Assembly (NCBI GenBank): GCA_965238025.1
Contig: OZ250162.1
Span: forward strand, 2,232,001-2,296,000
DNA from: Pelagihabitans sp965238025
GTDB taxonomy: Bacteria; Bacteroidota; Bacteroidia; Flavobacteriales; Flavobacteriaceae
Reading direction: 5' to 3'
Length of the DNA stretch: 64,000 nucleotides
Of this stretch, positions 10,573 through 18,426 are shown piece by piece. The translations under genes and the position numbers were made by a program. How positions within the stretch are numbered: position 1 is the first letter of the stretch; each line of letters begins with the position of its first letter. The notes under the pieces were generated by a model. It saw only the letters and a list, made by a program, of their open reading frames with translations. It was not told the origin of the DNA and made no database searches.

Positions 10573-11511
10573 ATGAAAAAAAGTGTTCTATTACTAATTT
10601 TAATTATCAGCTCTTTTGAGGTGATAAATGCCCAACAAGACGCTCAATATACCCAATACATGTATAATACATTGGTTGTGAACCCTGCCTATGCCGGTTC
10701 AAGAGGTGTGCTGAGTATTGCAGGCTTGCATAGATCCCAATGGATTGGCTTAGATGGAGCGCCTAATACTCAAACCCTCAGCTTTCATACGCCTACTGGA
10801 AAAAATATAGGCCTTGGTCTATCCATAGTCAATGATGAAATAGGTAATGGCACAAACCAAGAAACAAATTTCGATTTGGCATTTTCCTATACGGTTCGAT
10901 TGGCACAAGAACGAAAACTATCATTTGGATTAAAGGCGGGAGGACACCTGTTAAATATCGATTTTTCGAAGTTGGCAGGTTTTACCGATGAACAAAACGC
11001 TAATTCGTTAATGAATATCGATAATAAATTTTCTCCAAATTTTGGAGCTGGAATTTACTATCATACAGACCGTTTTTACATGGGATTATCGGTACCTAAC
11101 TTTTTGGAAACCGAACATTTTGATAATAGCGAGGCAGCATCATCCTTTCTGGCAAAGGAGCGTATGAACTGGTACTTGATTTCGGGTTATGTTTTTGATC
11201 TAAATGCTAATTTGAAGTTGAAACCGGCCATTTTGTTCAAGATGGTAAACGGTGCGCCTCTGCAAACCGATTTATCGGTAAGTGCCCTTTTTAACGAAAG
11301 ATTTTCTTTAGGAGCTGCTTACCGTTGGGATGCCGCCTTAAGTGGTTTTGTAGGCCTTCAGATAACGGATCAGTTTATGGTAGGTTTGGCCTATGATAAA
11401 GAAACTACAGAACTTGGGAGCACTGCATTTAATGATGGTTCTTTTGAGGTCTTTTTAAGATACGAACTTAGAAGAAGACCTTCTAAAGTAATTACCCCGA
11501 GGTTCTTTTAA
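10573..11511 (+). CDS. PorP/SprF family type IX secretion membrane protein
   Basis: 312 aa with a signal peptide (MKKSVLLLILIISSFEVINAQ) followed by the family hallmark region: QDAQYTQYMYNTLVVNPAYAG, then a HRSQWIGLDGAPNTQ segment. The rest is an outer-membrane beta-barrel with alternating aromatic strands ending in YELRRRPSK. Length fits the family (about 300-340 aa). SprF is known to be needed for SprB secretion in Flavobacterium, and genes of this family commonly follow large CHU_C-type adhesins. Here it starts 19 bp after the adhesin stop, so co-transcription and a dedicated role in exporting or anchoring that protein are inferred. It is not called sprF or porP because there are many paralogues. 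A strong terminator follows at 11535. Confidence 0.92.
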   Translation: MKKSVLLLILIISSFEVINAQQDAQYTQYMYNTLVVNPAYAGSRGVLSIAGLHRSQWIGLDGAPNTQTLSFHTPTGKNIGLGLSIVNDEIGNGTNQETNFDLAFSYTVRLAQERKLSFGLKAGGHLLNIDFSKLAGFTDEQNANSLMNIDNKFSPNFGAGIYYHTDRFYMGLSVPNFLETEHFDNSEAASSFLAKERMNWYLISGYVFDLNANLKLKPAILFKMVNGAPLQTDLSVSALFNERFSLGAAYRWDAALSGFVGLQITDQFMVGLAYDKETTELGSTAFNDGSFEVFLRYELRRRPSKVITPRFF

Positions 11512-11534
11512 ACAGTTGATTTAGAACTTTCGAG

Positions 11535-11574
11535 AAAGAGCCTCCTAGATGTTATCCGGGAGGCTCTTTTTTTT
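11535..11574 (+). terminator. Rho-independent terminator of the adhesin-PorP operon
   Basis: The stem GAGCCTCC / GGAGGCTC is extended by AAA/TTT pairs with a loop of about 12 nt, and is followed by eight T residues. It lies 23 bp after the PorP-like stop codon. Confidence 0.9.
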
Positions 11575-11837
11575 AGTATTGAATTCAAAAAGGAACCCAA
11601 AATGAGGGTTGAGATTTAAAAAGTGACCGAAAAGGGTACTTCGTCGAATTCTGTTTAAATGGCTGCGCTGTTCATCGAATAAAAACAATATTTTTTTAAT
11701 AAGTAGGTTTTATCTTACAAGAAACAAAATAACCTATTTTACTTTGGAACAAAACCCAACACTGTTGAACGGCAATCTAAAATATTGAAGAGTACTTATA
11801 ATTGGGACTTATAAGTAGAAGTGCAGTTAATTTGGGA

Positions 11838-11870
11838 AAAAGGCGTCTGAAAAGGCGCCTTTTAGTTTTC
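11838..11870 (+). terminator. orphan terminator-like hairpin
   Basis: The stem AAAAGGCG / CGCCTTTT (11838-11845 and 11856-11863) has a 10-nt loop and is followed by AGTTTT. No coding gene lies between the previous terminator and this one, so it may end a small non-coding transcript or be a secondary terminator. Confidence 0.55.
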
Positions 11871-11968
11871 CATATTACTTGAACCACATCCATTTAAGAC
11901 AAATTTCCATACCAATAACATTAATTTATCAAATTGGTTGTTTTGTCTGGAAACCCTAATTTAGTGTT

Positions 11969-12823
11969 ATGGTTATAACTAAATTCAAGTACTTTTTAGT
12001 GAGTATATTTTTTTGCTTTTCATGCTCGGAAAGGAAAAAAAATAATGATACTACCGAAAAGATGAATAAGGAGGCTTACCAGCTGCAAGCTCCAGGTCTT
12101 CAGTCAATTTTAGATAATGCGGGGGTAACGGGAAGTATAGTAATTTACGATTTGGAAAAGGATGGCTATCATTCCAACGATTTTGAATGGGCAATTACCC
12201 AAAGGTTACCGGCCTCCACTTTTAAAATTCCAAATTCAATAGTAGCAATTGAAACAGGAGTTGTCGAGAATGACAGTACCCTTTTTAAATGGGATGGTCA
12301 GGAAAGAGCTATAAAAGTTTGGAACCAAGACTTGATTCTTAAAGATGCGTTTCATTTCTCCTGCGTGCCATGTTACCAAGATATTGCAAGAAGAATAGGA
12401 GATAAGAGGATGAATACATACTTAGCTAAATTAAACTATGGTGCCATGGACGTTGATTCGACCAACATTGACCTTTTCTGGTTAGAAGGCAAATCGAGAA
12501 TAAGTCAATTAGAGCAGATCGATTTTTTAAAACGGTTTTATAGTTCAGCGCTTCCTATATCGAGTCGTACAGAAAAAATGATGAAGAGGATGATGGTCAT
12601 AAAGGGTGCCAAGGACTATAGATTGAGTGGTAAAACGGGCTGGGCGGTTCGCAACAATTACAATAATGGTTGGTTTGTAGGATATGTCGAAACCAATGAT
12701 AACACCTATTTTTTCGCAACCAATATTGAACCAAAAGATGATTTTGAAATGAAAAGATTTCCATCTGTTCGGAAAGAAGTTACTTTAAAGGCTTTGAACC
12801 AAATGGGTATAATAAAGAGATGA
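11969..12823 (+). CDS. class D (OXA-type) beta-lactamase lipoprotein
   Basis: 284 aa serine beta-lactamase predicted to hydrolyse beta-lactam rings through an acyl-enzyme. A lipoprotein signal ends in FCFSC (Cys19). Family motifs are in the right order and spacing: STFK at 83-86 (nucleophile Ser83, Lys86 to be carboxylated), SCV at 131-133 (SxV motif), a YGA at 157-159 where YGN is usual, FWLEG at 170-174 (the tryptophan region that shields the lysine), and KTGW at 222-225. The family members BlaR/MecR sensor domains share this fold, but there is no membrane metalloprotease part here. It stands alone between a terminator hairpin and an independently promoted gene, with no linked mobile element. 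Substrate range cannot be read from sequence. Confidence 0.9.
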   Translation: MVITKFKYFLVSIFFCFSCSERKKNNDTTEKMNKEAYQLQAPGLQSILDNAGVTGSIVIYDLEKDGYHSNDFEWAITQRLPASTFKIPNSIVAIETGVVENDSTLFKWDGQERAIKVWNQDLILKDAFHFSCVPCYQDIARRIGDKRMNTYLAKLNYGAMDVDSTNIDLFWLEGKSRISQLEQIDFLKRFYSSALPISSRTEKMMKRMMVIKGAKDYRLSGKTGWAVRNNYNNGWFVGYVETNDNTYFFATNIEPKDDFEMKRFPSVRKEVTLKALNQMGIIKR

Positions 12824-12860
12824 TTACTTTCCTGAATTGGCAATCGTCATTTAAACGCCC

Positions 12861-12868
12861 TAACTTGC
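12861..12868 (+). promoter_or_regulatory. candidate Bacteroidota promoter -7 element for the NYN gene
   Basis: TAACTTGC resembles the TAnnTTTG consensus with one T missing. A TTG triplet at 12837-12839 lies 21 nt upstream, close to the usual -33 spacing. The start codon is 20 nt downstream. Confidence 0.4.
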
Positions 12869-12887
12869 AGAAAATCAATTAAAATCT

Positions 12888-13661
12888 ATGGATGTAAACC
12901 TCGCAGTACTTATAGACGGCGACAATATCCCATCAGCCTATGTAAAGGAAATGATGGAGGAAATTGCCAAATACGGCAATCCGACCATAAAACGTATTTA
13001 TGGGGATTGGACGAATCCGAGGCTGGGTAAATGGAAACAGGTACTACTAGAAAATGCCATTACACCCATTCAACAATATGGATATACCCAAGGGAAGAAT
13101 GCAACAGATTCTGCAATGATCATTGATGCCATGGATATTTTATATTCGGGCAAAGTAAACGGGTTTTGTTTAGTGAGTAGCGATAGCGACTTTACACGTT
13201 TGGCAACACGATTGCGTGAAGCTGGTATGCAGGTTTTCGGAATAGGGGAGAAGAAAACGCCAAACCCCTTTATTGTGGCCTGCGATAAATTCATCTATAT
13301 CGAAATTTTAAAGAACCAATCGGTAGAAGAGGATGATGATGAGACCTCAGACAAACCAAAAGGTTCTAAAAAAGCAAAATCCAATATTGACAAGATTACG
13401 GCAAAAGAAATCCGGTGGATTTCAAATACTATTCAGGACTTGGCAGACGACGATGGTTGGGCTTTTTTGGGGGATGTTGGCAGTCTGTTACAGAAAAAAC
13501 AACCCAATTTTGATTCACGTAATTACGGATTTCAAAAGTTAACGCCTTTAATCAATTCCATCAAAAATTTTGAGGTTGAACGACGGGAAGACTCCAGAGG
13601 TCGTAACAAACTGATTTATGTAAAAATAAGGGAAAAGAAAAGCAGGGGGGCTAAAAGATAG
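12888..13661 (+). CDS. NYN (LabA/DUF88-like) domain protein with C-terminal OST-HTH/LOTUS domain
   Basis: 257 aa, cytosolic. Residues 1-140 form a NYN/PIN-like fold: LIDGDNIP (Asp10, Asp12), an Asp-containing helix around NATDSAMIIDAMD (Asp74, Asp80) and SSDSDF (Asp99, Asp101), the acidic residues that coordinate metal in this RNase superfamily. A Lys/Asp-rich linker (about 145-165) leads to a winged-helix OST-HTH/LOTUS module (about 168-250), an RNA-binding domain. The acidic site is intact, so endoribonuclease activity is plausible but unproven, and the RNA target is unknown. The gene ends in an 11-bp tail-to-tail overlap with the convergent mqo gene. Confidence 0.85.
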   Translation: MDVNLAVLIDGDNIPSAYVKEMMEEIAKYGNPTIKRIYGDWTNPRLGKWKQVLLENAITPIQQYGYTQGKNATDSAMIIDAMDILYSGKVNGFCLVSSDSDFTRLATRLREAGMQVFGIGEKKTPNPFIVACDKFIYIEILKNQSVEEDDDETSDKPKGSKKAKSNIDKITAKEIRWISNTIQDLADDDGWAFLGDVGSLLQKKQPNFDSRNYGFQKLTPLINSIKNFEVERREDSRGRNKLIYVKIREKKSRGAKR

Positions 13662-15144
13662 ACTGGTCTTCTAATTTTAGGACCGCTGTGGTAAAGTCTC
13701 TCGTTTTTTTACACAATTGGGCATCTTCAATCAACGATTTTCCAAAACTCGGAATCATTTCCGTCAATTTAGATTTCCAGGAATCTGTTTTCATCTTTTC
13801 GGGAAAACATTCTTTTAATACGTTCAACATAATGGATACAGCAGTTGATGCCCCCGGCGATGCTCCCAATAATGCGGCCAGGTTTTTGTCTTTGTTCGAG
13901 ACGATTTCCGTTCCAAATTTAAGAACTCCGCCTTCTTTTTTATCCTTTTTAATAATCTGAACCCGCTGTCCGGCGTTAATCAGTTCCCAATCGGCAAATT
14001 TCGCCTCAGGATAGTACTTCTGTAATGCCTTAAAGCGTTCTTCAGGGGACTGTATTACCTGCTCTATCAAATATTTTGTCAAGGAAATGTTATGCAAGCC
14101 AGCAGAGAACATCGGGAAAATGTTATGCGCATCAATAGACAAAGGCAAGTCAAAATACGACCCGTTTTTTAAAAATTTTGTTGAAAAACCTGCATAAGGA
14201 CCAAAAAGCAACGAACGTTTTCCATTTAACATTCTTGTATCTAGGTGAGGAACGGACATTGGTGGGGAACCTTCTTCAGCCTTACCATAGACCTTGGCTT
14301 CGTGTTGTATAACCACATCGGGATTGGTACATTTTAAAAATTGACCACTTACCGGAAAACCACCATAACCTTCCCCTTCAGGAATACCGGATTTTTCCAA
14401 TAATTTTAAGGCACCTCCTCCGGCCCCGATAAAAACGAATTGACTTTGAACAGTTTTATCCCTTCTGCTGTGGAGATCTTTCACCTCGATTTCCCATTGC
14501 CCCCTATCGGTCTGTTCGATATCTTCTACTTGGTGACCAAGATAAACGGTAACACCATCAAGACCCTCCAAATAAGAAATCATACTCCGGGTTATTGACC
14601 CAAAATTCACATCGGTTCCTATTGGCATTCTGGTTGCCGATATATTTTCATTCCGATTTCTACCTTGCATCATTAAGGGAACCCACGCTGCTATTTCGTT
14701 AAAATCTGCAGAATATTTCATGTCATTGAACATCCCGAATTGGATGAGGGCATCATATCGGTTTTTTAAAAATAGATTATTACCAGTACCCCAGACAAAG
14801 CTCATATGGTCAATGTCGTTTATAAAAGGGGAGTTGCTCTGTACGAGATTGTTTTGGACCAAATAGGCCCAAAATTGTTTCGAAATTTCAAACGACTCAC
14901 TGATTTTTAGGGCCTTTGTGATATCTATTTTCCCATTTTCGTCTTCAGGAGTGTAATTAAGTTCGCAAAAAGCCGAATGTCCTGTTCCGGCATTGTTCCA
15001 GGCATCCGAGCTTTCTGCTCCAACCTTATCCAATCGTTCAAAGATCGATATTCTAGCGTCGGGCATCAATTGTTTCAGTAGTACACCCAAAGTTGCACTC
15101 ATAATACCTGCTCCGATCAAAGTAAAATTTTGTTTTCCAGCCAT
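13651..15144 (-). CDS. mqo: malate:quinone oxidoreductase
   Basis: 497 aa, FAD-dependent peripheral membrane enzyme that oxidises malate to oxaloacetate and passes electrons to quinone (TCA cycle and respiration). An N-terminal dinucleotide-binding motif (LIGAGIMSATLG, residues 9-20) is followed by the Mqo-typical ESSDAWNNAGTGHSA stretch and by GGGALKLLEKSGIPEG, and the sequence keeps the length and collinearity of the family. Its 3' end overlaps the convergent NYN gene by 11 bp. The window also encodes an NAD-dependent malate dehydrogenase (mdh), so both malate-oxidising routes are available, as in many bacteria. The start at 15144 gives a standard N-terminus. Confidence 0.96.
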   Translation of the reverse strand: MAGKQNFTLIGAGIMSATLGVLLKQLMPDARISIFERLDKVGAESSDAWNNAGTGHSAFCELNYTPEDENGKIDITKALKISESFEISKQFWAYLVQNNLVQSNSPFINDIDHMSFVWGTGNNLFLKNRYDALIQFGMFNDMKYSADFNEIAAWVPLMMQGRNRNENISATRMPIGTDVNFGSITRSMISYLEGLDGVTVYLGHQVEDIEQTDRGQWEIEVKDLHSRRDKTVQSQFVFIGAGGGALKLLEKSGIPEGEGYGGFPVSGQFLKCTNPDVVIQHEAKVYGKAEEGSPPMSVPHLDTRMLNGKRSLLFGPYAGFSTKFLKNGSYFDLPLSIDAHNIFPMFSAGLHNISLTKYLIEQVIQSPEERFKALQKYYPEAKFADWELINAGQRVQIIKKDKKEGGVLKFGTEIVSNKDKNLAALLGASPGASTAVSIMLNVLKECFPEKMKTDSWKSKLTEMIPSFGKSLIEDAQLCKKTRDFTTAVLKLEDQSIF

Positions 15145-15339
15145 TTGTTATTTCATTCTTTACTACAAATCTAACAAACGTTTTGCTGATCATTATACTT
15201 GAGCGAATAGGCAGTTTTTACATCAAATCTTACTCGCAGAGAATTACCCAGACAATTTTGGGCACGGTCCTTGTAATGTTTAAAGAAAATAATTTTTTAC
15301 ATTTACATAAATCATCAATTCGTACTAAAACAGTTCAAA

Positions 15340-15765
15340 ATGAAAAATTACACAAAATCGATTTTCAAACTTTTTATAGGTGCCATGTTGATTGCAATTC
15401 CATTGCAATCGGTAACGGCAAATAACAATTCTTCAATTAATATTGATATCGAGAAAATCGTCAAGGATAAGTTCTCTGGAGGATGGAGTTATACCGTTCA
15501 GGGAGCACCGGAAGGTTATCAAGAAGGTCTTTTGGTAATCGTAAAAGCTGGTGATTCGTACAAGGTACAGATTCAAATCGCCGGTGGTACCTTAATGGGG
15601 GAAAATGTTAGGACCAAAGGGCACAACATCATGTTCGATGTTATGATCGAAGGAGATAAGGTTGCAGTAGACCTAGCTGTAAATGGCAGTAAACTTTCAG
15701 GAAAAACCACCTCATCTGAAGGTACATTTACCGTTTCCGGAGTAAAGACACTTTCTGCGGAATAA
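15340..15765 (+). CDS. small secreted protein of unknown function
   Basis: 141 aa. The N-terminus is a clear Sec signal peptide (MKNYTKSIFKLFIGAMLIAI, probable cleavage near SVTA-N), leaving a soluble mature domain of about 110 residues without cysteines. It has alternating beta-strand character (WSYTVQGAP, YKVQIQIAGG, IMFDVMIEGDKVAVDLAVNG, TFTVSGVKTL), so a small beta-barrel or sandwich, perhaps lipocalin-like, is likely. No family was recognised with confidence. It is flanked by mqo (divergent) and an amidohydrolase with its own promoter, so it is probably monocistronic. Confidence 0.75.
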   Translation: MKNYTKSIFKLFIGAMLIAIPLQSVTANNNSSINIDIEKIVKDKFSGGWSYTVQGAPEGYQEGLLVIVKAGDSYKVQIQIAGGTLMGENVRTKGHNIMFDVMIEGDKVAVDLAVNGSKLSGKTTSSEGTFTVSGVKTLSAE

Positions 15766-15858
15766 ACAGGATTTTACCATTTTTAAAATATGTTGAGCAT
15801 CACCTTTTGCAAATTGTATAAGGTGATGTTTTAATTTCCACTTTTGACGACGCTGCTT

Positions 15859-15866
15859 TATATTTG
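15859..15866 (+). promoter_or_regulatory. TAnnTTTG promoter element of the amidohydrolase gene
   Basis: TATATTTG is a perfect Bacteroidota -7 consensus, 24 nt before the ATG at 15891. An ATG at 15864 lies inside this element, which argues against it being the true start. Confidence 0.6.
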
Positions 15867-15890
15867 TTTTCCTCCCAAATAAAATATGCT

Positions 15891-17510
15891 ATGAAAAAAA
15901 TCAGCTCCCTGTTACTACTACTATGCTTCAGTTGTGAGGTATTGAAAGAAGAGGTAGACCTTGTGGTTATCAATGCCAATGTTTATACCGTTGATGAAGG
16001 GTTTTCCAAAACCCAGGCCTTCGCCATAAATAATGGAAAGTTTATTGCCGTCGGCACTTCAGATGAAATAAGGGAAAAATATACGGCTGATCAGCTACTC
16101 GATGCCGATGGTCGTACCATCACCCCAGGACTTATAGATGCCCATTGCCATTTTTATGGTTTGGGTCTTAATCAGCAATTAGCCGACCTAAGGGGAACCA
16201 AAAGTTTTGACGAGGTACTACGACGGATTCAGGAATTTCAACAATTGAAACCTAAAAAGGTAATAAGGGGAAGAGGTTGGGACCAAAACGATTGGGAGAT
16301 AAAAGAATTTCCTACTAAAAAGGAACTAGATGAATTGTTTCCCGAAATTCCCGTAGTATTGGAGCGGGTTGATGGACACGCGTATTTAGTGAACCAGGCT
16401 GCATTGGATAGAGCGGGAATCAAATGGAACACCAGAGTTGATGGTGGCGAGATTGTTAAGAATGCGTACGGAAATACGGGTGTATTGATAGACAATCCAA
16501 TGCAATTGATCGATTCTGTCATGCCCCCGCCAAGTTTAGAAACCAAAGTACAGGCTTTAAAGGACGCTCAACGGATTTGCTTTAATAATGGTTTAACAAC
16601 GGTAAGTGACGCTGGTCTCGATAGATCGACTATTGAACTTATAGATAGTCTGCAGCAGGTTGGGGAACTTTCCATTCGCGTGTATGCTATGGTTAGCAAT
16701 ACACCGGAAGATATAGACCATTATATTTACAAAGGACCAATTAAAACAGACTTTTTGAACGTACGTTCGGTAAAGGTGTATGGCGACGGGGCCTTGGGGT
16801 CGAGAGGGGCGGTGCTGAAAAAACCGTATACAGATAAATGGAACCATTATGGCGCAATGGTTACTCCGGTTGCCGATATTAAAAAACTTGCCGAAAAACT
16901 GGCAATTTCTGAATATCAAATGAATACACATGCCATAGGGGATTCTGCCAATGCTGTGGTGTTAAGAACTTATAGGGAAGTGTTACGGGACCGACCTGAT
17001 AGAAGATGGAGAATCGAGCATGCCCAGGTAGTAGATTCAATTGATTTTGATTACTTTAAAGATGGTATCATACCATCGGTACAACCCACACATGCAACAA
17101 GCGATATGTATTGGGCCGAAGAACGTCTTGGACCAGAACGTGTAAAAGGTGCTTATGCATTCAAGAAATTATTGGACCAAGCAGGAACGATAGCTTTGGG
17201 AACCGATTTTCCGGTAGAAAAAGTTAGCCCGTTTTTAACATTCTATGCGGCCGTAGCCAGAAAAGACCTGGAAAATTATCCCGAGGGTGGTTTTCAGATA
17301 CAGCATGCACTATCGCGGGAAGAAGCTTTACGGGGAATGACCATATGGGCAGCCTACGCGAACTTCGAGGAACATGAAAAAGGAAGCATTGAAGTAGGCA
17401 AGTTTGCGGATTTCACTATCTATAGCGATGATCTAATGAAAGTTCCTGTAACGGAAATACCAACCATACAGGCACAACAGACTTATATTGGGGGCCGTAT
17501 TGCGGAATAA
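15891..17510 (+). CDS. amidohydrolase family 3 (YtcJ-like) lipoprotein
   Basis: 539 aa from the ATG at 15891, where a lipoprotein signal (MKKISSLLLLLCFSC) begins; the upstream in-frame ATG at 15864 falls in the promoter. The amidohydrolase fold is shown by the beta-sandwich N-terminus (VVINANVYTVDEG), the metal motif TPGLIDAHCHF, later histidine motifs (NTHAIGD, RIEHAQVV, PTHATSDM), the aspartate in GTDFPVEKVSPF, and the C-terminal return to the sandwich (KFADFTIYS). YtcJ-type enzymes hydrolyse N-acyl amide or related bonds; the substrate is unknown. It is likely anchored in the periplasm or outer membrane. A shared terminator separates it from the convergent DUF2911 gene. Confidence 0.88.
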   Translation: MKKISSLLLLLCFSCEVLKEEVDLVVINANVYTVDEGFSKTQAFAINNGKFIAVGTSDEIREKYTADQLLDADGRTITPGLIDAHCHFYGLGLNQQLADLRGTKSFDEVLRRIQEFQQLKPKKVIRGRGWDQNDWEIKEFPTKKELDELFPEIPVVLERVDGHAYLVNQAALDRAGIKWNTRVDGGEIVKNAYGNTGVLIDNPMQLIDSVMPPPSLETKVQALKDAQRICFNNGLTTVSDAGLDRSTIELIDSLQQVGELSIRVYAMVSNTPEDIDHYIYKGPIKTDFLNVRSVKVYGDGALGSRGAVLKKPYTDKWNHYGAMVTPVADIKKLAEKLAISEYQMNTHAIGDSANAVVLRTYREVLRDRPDRRWRIEHAQVVDSIDFDYFKDGIIPSVQPTHATSDMYWAEERLGPERVKGAYAFKKLLDQAGTIALGTDFPVEKVSPFLTFYAAVARKDLENYPEGGFQIQHALSREEALRGMTIWAAYANFEEHEKGSIEVGKFADFTIYSDDLMKVPVTEIPTIQAQQTYIGGRIAE

Positions 17511-17542
17511 CGGGAGGAATGAAATAAGGTGGTAATAAACAA

Positions 17543-17570
17543 AAAACCCGAGGCCAAGACCTCGGGTTTT
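17543..17570. terminator. bidirectional terminator
   Basis: The perfect 11-bp stem AAAACCCGAGG / CCTCGGGTTTT with a 6-nt loop lies between two convergent genes, with T-tracts available in both directions. Confidence 0.85.
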
Positions 17571-17589
17571 CTATTGATAAAATGTTCAA

Positions 17590-18144
17590 TTACATTTTTG
17601 TCATTTCCATCATTATAGGAACGGCAACACGGGTTTTGCCCCATCCCATGACCATATGTGCACCACCGTCTACCTTTTTAAAGGCTATTGAAAATGCCTC
17701 TAACGATTTGCCGTCACTTGCGGCCTTCGCTTTAATACGGGCAACATCGGCCGATTCATCATAGGAATATGCACCCCATTGGTTCAATTTGTTATTAAAG
17801 ATAACGGTCCATTCATCATCACCAGGAACCGTAAATAGGGAATACGTTCCGGCTTTTACGCTGGCACCCCCTACTTTAACATCTTGATAAAAGGTAATTT
17901 CTGGAGCTTCATTGGCACCTGTTCTCCAAACCTTTCCCGCTTTTGCCAAATCGGTAACCTCCCTTCCTTTTAATTGGGGTCTGCTGTAGATAACACGGAC
18001 TGCCTTGTTCGCAACTTTATAACTAGAGGGGAATGTAGCGGCATCCATTGGACTTTTATCCAGTCCGCCAAAATCTTGGGCCTTGGTTTCCGCGGTAAAA
18101 ACCATAGCGACTACCATAAGGGCAATTGTAAAAACTTTTTTCAT
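17590..18144 (-). CDS. DUF2911 domain secreted protein
   Basis: 184 aa with a signal peptide (MKKVFTIALMVVAMVFTAETKA). The mature part carries the features of DUF2911 proteins: SPMDAATFP, VIYSRPQLKGR, GKVWRTGANEAPEITF, VKAGTYSLFTVPG and WTVIFNNKLNQWGAYSY. These are common exported proteins in Bacteroidota with no established biochemical function. The gene is monocistronic, convergent with the amidohydrolase across a shared terminator. The 282-bp region upstream (18145-18426), shared with asnB, holds no other gene. Confidence 0.88.
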   Translation of the reverse strand: MKKVFTIALMVVAMVFTAETKAQDFGGLDKSPMDAATFPSSYKVANKAVRVIYSRPQLKGREVTDLAKAGKVWRTGANEAPEITFYQDVKVGGASVKAGTYSLFTVPGDDEWTVIFNNKLNQWGAYSYDESADVARIKAKAASDGKSLEAFSIAFKKVDGGAHMVMGWGKTRVAVPIMMEMTKM

Positions 18145-18426
18145 AATAGTGTTTTTTATTCAGAACCACTTTGCCGGGAAGCAAGTTTAATTCAAGAAAT
18201 GTTTGTTAAAACTAATTAGTAAATACTGAAATCTCTACTAAAGAGTCGTTAAATTTCAATCAACTTACACTATAGTCAGTTTTTAAAGTAAAATGACATT
18301 TTATATATTAATTTAATTTCATAAATCAATAAAATGTTTCAAATTAAAACCAATAATAGTCTTAATGTTTTATAATTGAAAGTTTAAGCTCATCTTTGTT
18401 TTTTAACTGTTATAATTTAGATTGAT

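Larger units (their letters stand above)
11512..11968. other. intergenic region with two terminator-like hairpins
   Basis: 457 bp without a credible protein-coding frame. It holds the terminator of the adhesin/PorP operon (11535-11574). About 265 bp further on is a second, apparently orphan, hairpin with a T-rich tail (11838-11870). Between them lie AT-rich sequence and a repeated ACTTATAA motif near 11802-11817. No clear promoter for the downstream beta-lactamase gene was identified. Confidence 0.6.
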
